Below are positions 13,301-23,600 of a stretch of 64,000 nt of DNA, piece after piece (positions within the stretch are counted from its first letter, which is position 1; every line of letters starts with the position of its first letter). This DNA is from Branchiostoma floridae. Its lineage: Eukaryota; Chordata; Leptocardii; Amphioxiformes; Branchiostomatidae. The stretch covers positions 21,338,187-21,402,186 of the forward strand of contig NC_049987.1 in NCBI RefSeq assembly GCF_000003815.2. Direction: 5' to 3'. The position numbers and the translations under genes were made by a program. The notes below the pieces were generated by a model. The model was not told where the DNA came from, ran no database searches, and saw nothing but the letters and a program-made list of their open reading frames with translations.

Positions 13301-15488
13301 ACTAATTCTACAAAGTGTTTGAATGAAGGATGCCTAAACCTAAAGCTTGAGAACACTGGTGGCAGATGTTACTGGTGCCTGAAAAAGGGGAAGACTCCAG
13401 CATCACCGAAACCACCAACACTGCAACCAGCTCCAGCTCCCAGCAGCACTGCAGAGCCACCTCCTGCAGCTCCTACCAGCACAGCAGCTGCTGCAGCTCC
13501 AAGAGATCCCCAGCCCGTTCCCTCGCTTGTGGAAAGGAAGCAGTGTCCAGCACCTCACTGTGATGCTTACGGAGATGCCATGTACAACAATCTGTGTTCC
13601 AAGTGTTACCACACCCTCAAGGAATACCACAGCAAGAAGCCTGCTGCCTCAGCAAGTCCTCTACCCAATGGTCCTAATCACTCATCTGAGGAACTGCCAG
13701 CCAACACCATCATCACAGCAGGCCATGGGGCATCAGTGGTCGTGACACCTGGGAACGTCACCGTGACAACAGAAGAAGGAGGAACTGTGTCAGTTGCCAG
13801 GACAACAACACAACTCCCAGTCCCAGACGAGCCACAGCTGCCCTGTGTGAACGCAGCCCAGGGATGCGAGATGTTCGGCGCTAAGGAGCAGATGGGATTC
13901 TGCTTTCGGTGCTTCTGTGAACACACCAGTCAGCAGGCAGGACAGCCTTCTGTCAATCACCCACCCCAACCACCTGTCAATCAACCACCCCAGCCAGCCA
14001 ATCAGCACCAAGGGGAGACACCACTGCGGGTTCTGGCTGAAGTTGCAGGTCAGTCTATGATCTTTAATTTGACAATCAAACACTACTTGTCAAACATGTC
14101 CTAAAGGTAAAGTACTATGATGTTGGTCCTGTTGTAGCTTTGATCACAAAGTGCTGTATATATTTGGAAGCTCATTTGAGCTCACTAAAGCAGATTATGA
14201 TGGTGCATGTTGACTTCCTATCCCCCATGCGCTTTACATTTTTAAGCAAATTTGGTCAGTTTCGATCTTATATACCATGTATGGAGGAAGAGACCATTTG
14301 AGAATATTGAGTTTTGATGTATTTTGTTGACACCTGACAATGTGAAAACAATGGTCAAAGTTGAGTTGTATAGTTTACACCTGATACTAAAAAATAAACC
14401 ATGTCTATGTCATGTCCAGGTGCTTCGCATTACGCTGCCAGGTTGCCACGACAACAGTGTATCGCTGCAGGATGTGACATGCACGGTGAACCAGACAACC
14501 TCAACATGTGCTCCAAGTGTTACCTGCGCCACATCGCCGAGGTCCACCGTACCAAGGACATCGAGGCCCACAGGGCACAAAACCTTCACACCAATGTAGA
14601 GCCACCTACAGCTTATGCACCAAGGGTATTTTTGCTTGATTATCTAATAGTACTAGAACTGTTTAATCTGCAACAAATCTTAAAGATCAAATATCTCTTT
14701 GCATATACTATAAATTTTGAAATGCATTTTTACATAGCAGACTACATGCAAGTTCAAATGGTACTGTAAATGCATTTAAGTTCGCGGGGATTCAATTTTG
14801 CGGTAGCGGGTAAAGGGACCTTTCGCGATGGTTTTACGTTCACCATGCACTGTAGTCTCTAACTGCCATGGAAAAATGGTCGCGGTGGTCGCAAAAACCA
14901 CGAACATTAAACCACTGCGAAAGTTTCTGAATTTACAGTATGTGCTATATATTTATCATCCAGGAGCAAATAAAATTCTAGGACTTTCAATGTTGTAATG
15001 ACAAGTAGAAAGTATGCAAAAGAGTTGAGTTCAAGAGTCTATATTTCTATGTTGTTTAATTTCTAAACCTTTCTAAAACTAAATCCTTTTGCTTACAGAT
15101 AATCCGTGCTACAGTCCAGACTGGTGGGTACTACAACCCTCCACCAGCCTACAAGTACAACCCTGTAGTCCCTGAGCCCCAGCCTGGGTACGCACCACCA
15201 GCGTATCACCCCCGCCAACAGTGTGCCTCACCAAACTGTCCCAACGATGGCTACCCTGACCAGGAGAACCTCTGTGATCAATGTTTCCACAAGTTCATGA
15301 GTTTGATGACTCCACAACAGGCTGCGAGAAAGTTGGAACCACAGGAAGCCTATCAAAAATATGTAGCCCAGGAGCCAAGAAAGTCAAGTGCTATGAAGAA
15401 GTGTAAGGCAGAGGGTTGTGAAAATTTTGGCAACTCCAAATGTTTTGGATTCTGTCACGGGTGTTACCAGGCCAATTATGGCATCTGA
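10088..15488 (+). CDS. TNFAIP3-like: A20 (TNFAIP3)-like deubiquitinase with 12 A20 zinc fingers (gene 1)
   Basis: Six coding exons (10088-10303, 10587-10659, 10901-11091, 11303-14048, 14420-14625, 15099-15488) join in frame into 1273 aa. The OTU domain fills roughly residues 15-340. Its triad is Asp68 (FIDRFMQ), Cys101 (GDGNCLLHAV) and His254 (QQHFTPLL), each exactly two residues before human Asp70, Cys103 and His256. Twelve A20 fingers follow, with first cysteines near residues 390, 444, 499, 579, 662, 735, 832, 908, 1008, 1089, 1186 and 1246. Most fit C-x4-C-x11-C-x2-C; the ninth has x6 in its first knuckle. The last finger (GNSKCFGFCHGCY) resembles human ZnF7, the linear-ubiquitin binder. 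Two PPAY motifs sit at residues 1159 and 1177. Human A20 edits ubiquitin chains on RIP1 and TRAF6 in the cytoplasm to end NF-kB signalling. Upstream kB sites suggest the same feedback. Splice sites are inferred but every junction keeps phase. Confidence 0.92.
10587..10659 (+). CDS. gene 1 coding exon 2
   Basis: A 73-bp exon encodes KTLEEAYVLNWCRTARPLTP, the conserved 'LNWCR' segment of A20 OTU domains. It lies between CTACAG and TTAG|GTATTG and ends in phase 1. Confidence 0.85.
10901..11091 (+). CDS. gene 1 coding exon 3: catalytic cysteine exon
   Basis: The acceptor TTTCCAG is followed directly by the cysteine loop GDGNCLLHAV (Cys101). The exon runs to ATG|GTAAGG and ends in phase 0. Confidence 0.88.
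11303..14048 (+). CDS. gene 1 coding exon 4: rest of OTU domain and fingers 1-9
   Basis: A 2746-bp exon starts at the EWRDEW segment, holds the catalytic His254, then nine A20 fingers in Pro/Ala/Thr-rich linkers. The acceptor (TTTGAAAAAG) has a poor pyrimidine tract and was chosen because it matches gene 2 and keeps phase. The frame runs on past the donor to a stop at 14104, so an unspliced product would lose fingers 10-12. Confidence 0.88.
12640..12745 (+). repeat. in-frame coding minisatellite between fingers 4 and 5 of gene 1
   Basis: Short GCTGTTGCTGCAGGT-like and GTCACAACTGTGGCTGCAG-like units repeat in frame and encode Ala/Val/Thr runs (AAGAVAAGAVAAAV). Gene 2 has fewer copies at 28080-28160. 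Confidence 0.7.
14111..14116 (+). other. empty insertion site in gene 1 intron 4
   Basis: AGTACT here is the paralogous position of the mobile-element insertions in gene 2 intron 4. The flanking intron sequence on the far side aligns with 22500-22539. Confidence 0.7.
14420..14625 (+). CDS. gene 1 coding exon 5: finger 10
   Basis: The exon begins at ATGTCCAG|GTGCTTCGC in phase 1 and encodes one A20 finger (QCIAAGCDMHGE, then NMCSKCY) and a linker ending PPTAYAPR. It closes at AAGG|GTATTT in phase 0. Gene 2 exon 5 is its counterpart. Confidence 0.88.
14762..14940. mobile_element. MITE with TACTGTAAAT termini in gene 1 intron 5
   Basis: Imperfect terminal inverted repeats (TACTGTAAATGC at left, GAATTTACAGTA at right) enclose GC-rich 'TTCGCGG' blocks. 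TA at both ends suggests a TA target duplication. A relative lies at 41891-42100. Confidence 0.65.
15099..15488 (+). CDS. gene 1 coding exon 6: PPAY motifs, fingers 11 and 12, stop
   Basis: The acceptor TTGCTTACAG opens 130 codons including the stop. Two PPAY motifs (15141-15152 and 15195-15206) precede finger 11 (QCASPNCPNDGY). Finger 12 is the C-terminal ZnF7-like finger. The stop is TGA at 15486-15488. Confidence 0.88.
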   Translation: MIRATVQTGGYYNPPPAYKYNPVVPEPQPGYAPPAYHPRQQCASPNCPNDGYPDQENLCDQCFHKFMSLMTPQQAARKLEPQEAYQKYVAQEPRKSSAMKKCKAEGCENFGNSKCFGFCHGCYQANYGI

Positions 15489-18400
15489 AATAGTTTCATC
15501 CATAAGTACATTTTGAAGTATCAATGTTTTTTTTTTTTTTGATGATACAGCTTTGGTTAGGAAAGAAACTTGTTTCCGGAAAAATTAACCCTCTTCCTGC
15601 TGCCACTCTATTCTATTGTAAACAATGTTAATTTGGTGTTATGATGTGTTTGCAGTGCAGAAGGTTGAATATTACAAACTGCATTTCAGAATGCATTGGA
15701 TTTTACTTTTTTCAACACATGTACATATCTACACCTGAAGTACTTGTTGTCTGAAATCAGAATTATAGTACTTCAGCAGAACAGAATGATTACATTTGAT
15801 TGATTTCCTTGTGATACTTTTTCATTCTTTGTAACATTTATTAATTCGTTAATGTTAGACTTGAAATGTAAACACATGTATTTCAAAAACGATGGTGATG
15901 TAGAAGGAGAGATTTCAACACAAATTAATGTAACACTGGTTATCACACTATCTAAATGATGTTTTCAGTTTACCTTTAGTTACACATATTGAGATATGCC
16001 TGATATGTATTATCAAGCAGGTTATATAGGAGGTCTTTATAACCTCCTTGCTATTATTGTGTTCTTGTGTTGCTAATGGTTAATCATTGTGCAAATTCAA
16101 AATGGAAGTATGACTACCGTCATTACTAACTGGCAAAGAATGACTTTTTTGCTCAAGTTCTCTGATGTACAATGATTGAGTACATGTTATGTGGTTTCAT
16201 TTGTGTGTTCCTCCAGGATTGATGCTGTGTATTTTTACAAATAGAATGAGAAAAAGCATTCCTCTGTTAATTGATTGTATATTCTACTTGAAGTGATAAC
16301 CACAAGTGATAAAGAAGCCAAGAAAATGACTGAAGGTCAAGGCTGAATTTATTTGTTTGAGGTATTTAGAGGCAGGTGAAAAAAGGCAACAACAGACTTC
16401 TTTGTAAAAAGTTTGCATTTTTCAATATGTGAAGAGGAATGCAAAGTGTGTATTTACCAAGGTGTAAACATTTCTTTAAAAATAACATATAAGGCTTTAG
16501 TAGTGTGTACCATCTTTCAACAATGCACATTTTTCATCATAACAATCATCTTAGGTTAGCTTACTCATTTATCAGAGCTTAAAATTATTATTACAAGTTA
16601 CTGTTTTTGCCTCCACTAACAACAATGTACCAAGGATGATGCAAAGTAAAGTTACGATTTTGTATACACAATAGTTGATGACAAATTTAAAGCATTCATG
16701 ATTCAAACGTCAGGGTAAATAGGAAAGAAGTTTCTTTATCTACTCTGCTTGTTTTACTAAATTTGGCTAAAGCCACAAGGCCCACAACATTTATGAAAAA
16801 GCTTTACCAAACATTGAGATTTATCCCAATGTGTTGTGATTCTGTAAAAATTTCACACAAAAAAAATGTGGAGGTGCTTGGGTACCCAGCAGATTTATGA
16901 GAGTTGACCTTAGTTATATATGGGACATTAGAGAACACTGAAGGATAACTTCTGAAACAGATTTAGTAGCATTTTGGGGGGGCGGTGAAGGTGTTTTTTG
17001 TAATGCACATTAGAAAGATGATTGGTTAGCACACTGAAGTAGCAGTTAGGATACCAGTTCTCTGTTGGTTATGGTGTTATACAGCAGGCAGGTTAAATAT
17101 ACGTCTTAGTAGCTGTATGACTCTACCATGTATAATATACTGAAAAGATAGAAATGCTACAAAAAGGCTTTGACATTGTAGCAGAACTACTTACACAACT
17201 TTGTTTTGTGTGTATGAATTTCCTATATTATTATTTTTTGTTGAGGTGGGTAGTCGTGAGTGCTTCTAAAGGACTTTCATTATAAAAAGTGGTTCAATTT
17301 TGCTACAATGATGCACTGATGTTTTTTCTTTCACTTTCATACATCTAAAGTCAACTCTCCACTGGGTAGCCTAAGACCCTCAAAGTAAGAAGTGAATTTA
17401 GAGAGAATTTAAAGAGATACTAAATGCAACATCAGTAATCCTGACGTATGTACTCCAGATATTCTTGGAAAGGCCTTGGTTTTGTACTGAGGTGGTGTTA
17501 AGGTATCCAGCAGAATTGTGACAGTTGACATTACACTACATTACATGTAGTTTATTCAAAATAATAGCATTAGAGAGCAGATTGTACATAAGAAAATATT
17601 GACTCGTATTCAATCATTTTCCTGTGGCTCTTGATGACTTGTCCAGCAGAAATAGAGAGAATGAAATCTAGATGCTAATGTTCACTTACTTCTGTATCAA
17701 TGTTTAAAACTTGTTACTTTTAATTAATGCTTTATTAATAAAGTTTAACATAGTCTCTCAGTTGTGTTCAATCTCTTTCCCATTCATCATGTTCAAAATG
17801 TGGCAATTCAACATTTATGTATCATTGGTATTGAAAACTAGCATTTTTTGTATCCTTAGGCCACACCAATTTAATTTGTTGCTTCTCGGATTTCCCGATC
17901 CATTTTCCAATTTGAAAAAAAAAAGAATTTAGTCCCAAGAAAAATAATATAGGATTTGTTATTGCAGACTTTAAAATAAAACATTCCAGGGGCACACAGT
18001 GCTGATAAACCAATCAGAGAGCTTCTTTGTAGTCACATGATCAGAACAGTGGTATTAAATCAAAGGAAAAGAATCATTGGATAAATGCCATGAAAAGCTG
18101 AGAACTTGACACTTAAATCTTGTTTTTTTTGTTATATAAGTTCCCCCAGACTTTTTGCAATTTTTTTTGACCTAGCGCCCCAATATTTTTCTGAAAAAAT
18201 CAGAGAAGCAACATTGGTGTGGCCTTATCTGAATCTAATTCATTTGCTCTTGCCGACATATTATCTTTTACAATTTAAAGCTACAGTCTGTGATTCTATA
18301 TGGCAGTATCAGAAAATATGAAGTGGAAATAAAAAGCTCATGCTACCCATTCTCCTTTAGAGTTATAGTTAGGACTTTCAGGGAAACATCATGCATGAAG

Positions 18401-19559
18401 GTAGTTTATCTAGAAAATATATATTTAATAAGGGTGTGGTACTTCATGCCATTTTCAATGGATACATGAAGCTAGATTGTTGCATTATCTTAGGTTCACA
18501 GGAACTTAAAAAAATCTTACCTTTCATGTCAAATACGTTAAATTAAGGAAAGACATTACTGAAGTAAATGTACAGAAACAATGTTCTTCAAATTCTGCAC
18601 CCAAACCTTTTCTGTGCATCTAGTAATACCAGCAAGTGCAAGTGCAAGTGTGCTTTCGACATTTAATGTTCATGTGTAACATCAGAAGAAATAAATGTTC
18701 AACACAGATACATGTACTCCTTTATGTTTATTCTTCTTCAGTCAATGGACTGCATGACCATAATCACTCAAGGCATATTTGGTGTTAATAGTACAGCAGA
18801 ATCTGGGTTTTCTAATGAACAGGTTTTACTGCTCCTCCAAACTGCAGTGGTACTTTGATATATATGAGCATTATCTAACCTAAAGCCCTTTTAACTTTGC
18901 TTTAATCTAAATGTACACATGTAACACACCTCAAAAAGTATACCTCAAATGCAAGTAGAGCCATTATCGTTCCTCAAAATGTTTCATTTCATATAGTACA
19001 TGTATCAAAATATACATTCTCATTCAGAAATACTCTTTAAACTGTGAAGCCATCAAGTTACAATTATAAGGCATCTTATCTTCACCTCTCCAATCATTTG
19101 TTTTTACTTCATGTTTGCAAGGACGTTATATGAGGTTGATGTTTGGAATGGAATGTGATATATATCTGATCATATATACAGTTTCAGTGACAATTGTCGT
19201 AAGCACTTGTAATCTGAATAATATAGCGTCAGGTTAATACATTTTGGTAAACGCCAAAGGTTTACATCCACAGTTGCTTTCTTGACATCCCAAATACAAT
19301 GGGGAAAGTAAGGATGCATACCAGATCACAGCCATACTAGCAAAAGAGCTTTATCCTATATGCAAAGTACAAATGGCTCCTCAATCAAAATATGATAGAT
19401 AGCACTTCTGCATAACTTAGCTTTTTCTTTTGACATTTTTAAAAATGTTCTTGGAAGAACTTGGAATGATACAAATTTTTCCTTTATAATGACATACCCC
19501 AGTGTTAGGAATGATTGCCAGATAGACAACTAGACAAATGTCACTTTAGCATCCCTTTC

Positions 19560-19680
19560 TCCAAATTCTTTAAATCTGTTCTTATAACAATCTCATAATG
19601 TATAAAAGCATAGATCTCTCTCCAACTTCTTTAAATCTGTTTTTATAACAATCTCATAATTCATAAACGCATAGAGCACA
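19560..19680. repeat. tandem duplication of about 61 bp
   Basis: Two adjacent copies share CTTTAAATCTGT followed by TTATAACAATCTCATAAT. They differ at a few positions. Confidence 0.75.
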
Positions 19681-19834
19681 TGATGGGGTAGCAATAACTG
19701 TACAATCAGGAATCCAACGTCTCCCTTAGGAATCAAGGAAAATAATGGAATATGACTCAATAGTGCCCTTCTTAACTCACATAGACTTAAAGCCTATCAG
19801 CATATCGCACACAAGACCAACTGGGCTCTTTTAA

Positions 19835-20036
19835 GCCTTAAACTGCCAGAGTTTCAGCCCTATAAAATGCTAAAAGCGAACAAGGCCAAAGTCCCTAACT
19901 TCCGGGGTTCGTGCCTATACACGCACAAAGCTGCTACTTTGGGGGAATACGCTATCCTGGATATATCCTGGCGCGGCACACAGGGCATGTGTATGTGTGC
20001 CTGATATATCCGGGCTTGGCAGTTTAAGGGTTTTAA
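19835..20036. mobile_element. MITE with CCTTAAACTGCCA termini
   Basis: CCTTAAACTGCCA at the left end is mirrored by TGGCAGTTTAAGG at the right. A related copy in reverse orientation begins at 56994. Confidence 0.65.
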
Positions 20037-20300
20037 GACATAGAATACATATGACAACAAGCATTTGCTACTCATTCAAAATTTATCAAATATCTTTTAA
20101 TTAGCCTAATGTAACACAAACAATACTGCCTATCTTAATATTTCTTTTACCACCCTACAAGGATACCGACAAAATTTTGTTCGCATTTTCTTGAATTGTA
20201 GACATAAAACTGAGAACAAAACAATTTGTTTTTGTCAGACTTTCATTCGCCATGAAGCAAGTACATTTTGTAGGAGTGGCAAAATTCCACCATTATGATC

Positions 20301-20680
20301 TTACTGACCCTTGGCTACCTTTCCATCATAGCAGGCATTGCAGTAACCATAGCATTTCTCATTGCCATAGTTAGTGCATCCTGGCTTCTTACAACCCAGG
20401 GGCCTGTCTTTACCTGTTGGGAGGGATGAGAACACGCCCTGAAGAGACTTTGAGTCAGATGGGAGGTTGCCATTAAAAACGAAGACAGGCCCAGTACAAA
20501 TCATGTGATTTCCATGATGTGAACTGCCAGGGGAGGGGAAACTTGCCATTCCCAGCTTGGGGGATGTGGGAAGCTGGCTCCTTGCTCCTCTGTTCATCAA
20601 GCTGTATGGTCTGGAAGTTGCTTCAGTGTGCCCTGTTGCACCTTTCGGGTGTGTTGACTGCTCGAAAAAGCTTCCCAGTC
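20301..20680 (-). CDS. gene 2 coding exon 7: C-terminal ZnF7-like finger
   Basis: The acceptor TTTCAG opens a Ser/Gly/Pro-rich linker. The last 30 residues form a finger (GCKKPGC, then NEKCYGYCNACY) ending KVAKGQ and TAA. Gene 1 encodes the equivalent finger in the same exon as the preceding one. Confidence 0.85.
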
Positions 20681-23600
20681 CTGAAATCGTTAAAAGTAAA
20701 CAAATATAAACGTTAGAATATGCAACTCCTACGCAGACTGACATTGAGTATTTCAAGAAACAACTTGAACATGACTGTGCAAATCAAATTGAAAAAAAAA
20801 ATTGTCTCACCTCCTGAGGCAAGGCTGTCATAGAAACACACAGGACAGAACCCCAGTTCATCAGTAGCCTCGTTTTGGCAGCCTGGCCCTCTGCACAGCT
20901 GTCCTGGCCTATAACAAGGCTACAGAAACACAAAATCAAATCTTTTCCATGTAGTTCAAACAATGAATGAATGAATGAATGACCTTTATTGTACATTTGT
21001 GCTCAAACAAGCTAAGTACAGGCCGTAGCACTAGTGATAAGGTACAATTTTGATATAAGAAAAAGGTATCTTATCACCTCTACATATGCTAATACATTCT
21101 AGTATGTACAAGTTCAACTTCTTCTCGCTTCTTAAAACAGTTATAAATATAAGGACAGATGAAATCAATAATGTATGGTTTATCTAATTGCATGAGAAAT
21201 ATGAATTTTTCCGTGGTATTCAAGTATCGGAAATTAGGGAACATATGTTGTATATTTAGGCCACACTGGCTTGAGTATATGGATGACATCTATGCATGTC
21301 CATTTCCAAAGAAAAAAAAAGTTTGCAACCTTACTGTAATTGACATAACTCATATACAAAAGCTACAAAAAAGAGCAAATGCATGCTGCATATTGCAAAA
21401 ATATTTCAACATTGATGTTTAGAATGCTTCTTTTCCTATAGTCAAATGTACTGAAGATTTTAACTCATTTGGTGCAAGTGAAGATTTGTGTACTGTAAGG
21501 GATCCTCGCCCTTGTGTTACAGATTTAAATCACTTTGACATTGAGGTTGTATTGTGCACACAAAAATTGTTTTGGTGCAAGTATATGCATTAGTACAAGT
21601 ATTCTGACAAATTCCTTTCAAGCTCTGAGCTAAAGAACATATGAAAGAACAAAAATACAGAATTTATTGCTAAGGCTAAACCATATTCTGTATGTTCAGT
21701 AATTTGTTCAATCGAGCTGACCACTTAGACTCCATAATAAAGGCAACTTTTTTTTTATTTACATGCTCACATCAGTTTCGGGTGCCAAGAGGATGTCATC
21801 CATATAATCAAATCATTGTGGCTAATTGACAGAGATCAATCTACTATTAGATTATTCAGTCATATATCATGATATGAGGATGCCACATAATGACATCCTT
21901 TCTTTTCTTCTATATTATCAAGATGTGGAAATGTTCTTCTCATCACCTTCATCATCACCCTTGTCATAATAATTAGTATCCTAAAAAAAGCCATGGCAGC
22001 TTTTGGGGCTAGAATACACTTCAAGGGTGTGGACCAACATGACCTACCTCTGACAATTTTTTTGCCCTGTGTGCCTCGATGTCCTTAGCACGGTGGACTT
22101 CGGCGATGTGGCGCATGTAACACTTGAAGCACATGTTGAGGTTCTCAAGCTCACCGTGCATGTCACATCCTGGAGCGATACACCGTTGTCGTGGAAGTCG
22201 GGCAGCATAGTGTGAAGCACCTGGAAATGACATAGACATGGTTTATTTTTTAGGTTCTTGTGTAAACAATACATAAACTCAACTTTGACCAGATCTCACA
22301 CTGTCATCAACAAAATACATAAAAAAATAGTATTGATGAGAATATTCTCAATTCTCAAATTTCCTCTGTGCTCCATATATGGTTCACACTATACCAAATT
22401 TGCTTAAAAATTTAAAGAACATGGGGGATAGGAAGTCCATTTGCACCATCATAATCTGCTTTCAATTGGTAAGCTCAAATGAGCTTCCAAATATGTACAG
22501 CTGTTTGTGATCAAAGCTACAAAGGAACAACATCATCATAGTACTATATCCTGCCTGACCTCCGGGCGTGCTCCGAAGAGAGTGTAAGGTATGGGCAAAA
22601 AAGTCCGGAGCAAAACGCCCGGATGGTCGTAAACGGCGGGATAACGAAACATACAAAAAATCAGGGTGGGGGGGTGGGCGTTCTGGAACAGCAACTTTCC
22701 TTGACCCCCCCCCCCCTTCCTTGATGACACCAACCACACGCATCTAGCCACGCTCATCTGCTTGCTTCCCCTAAGCTACGGTGGGGTCGTCCGCTCCGAA
22801 TGACAAAATGCAAGATTTCTCAGTGTAATAAGTACCCCTGTGTCAGGTGAGTATGTCCAGGTGTAATTGAGGTCACGTGGCGCGCCCCCAACCTGTTTAC
22901 GCTTCTTAAGGAATGCGCAAACAGGCTGGGAACGCTAACTTGACTCAATTAGAATAGTACTATATCCTGCCTGACCTCCGGGCGTGCTCCGAAGAGAGTG
23001 TAAGGTATGGGCAAAAAAGTCCTCCGCAATCTCCCTTCCGTGTACGTAATGCGGTATGCTAAGGCACACACCAGTATAGATAACCTCTAATACCCCATAC
23101 CTCCATCCTTTCCCATTCTTCTATCCTTCCCCAAACCTCAATTCTTTCCCAAACCTCAAACTTATCCCAAACCTCTATCCTTTGCAAAACCTCTATCCTA
23201 TCCCAAACCTATATCCAAACCCTTCTTCCAACCCAAACCTCTACTCGAACCTAGAAAAAACACCCTTTAGCTAAGTCAAGTACTAATTTCGTCCCAAGGC
23301 TGACCCTGAGATGACAATTCTCAAACAAAAACAACTCACTTTTACTCTTACTGTAACGAAAAAGGAAAATTGCAAACTAAGAAATGACCGTCTCTCTCAA
23401 TAGCCGACATTCCAAACAATAAATACACGGCAAGCAGACTAGAAACATGCAATTTTAAAAATAAAGATTAACCCAGGGTCAGCCCTAGGACGAGCACCAG
23501 CCCCCGGTTGGTGGGCCTACCGAAGTAGAAGGGTAATAATAGGAAACCCCGGTGCCCGCCGTCGAACATCCCCCGAAAAAGGAACTAATAAACATTACTT

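Larger units (their letters stand above)
15489..20300. other. convergent 3' regions between genes 1 and 2
   Basis: AT-rich sequence without a convincing open frame. AATAAA signals on the + strand lie at 17737-17742 and 18690-18695. On the minus strand AATAAA lies at 18732-18727. The two 3' ends could therefore meet near 18.7 kb. Confidence 0.5.

Noticed and set aside
12235..13926. Minus-strand frames opposite gene 1 exon 4, such as a Cys/Ser/His-rich one at 12751-12449.
   Set aside because: They are antisense shadows of the repeated finger and Ala/Thr codons; the same shadows recur opposite gene 2.
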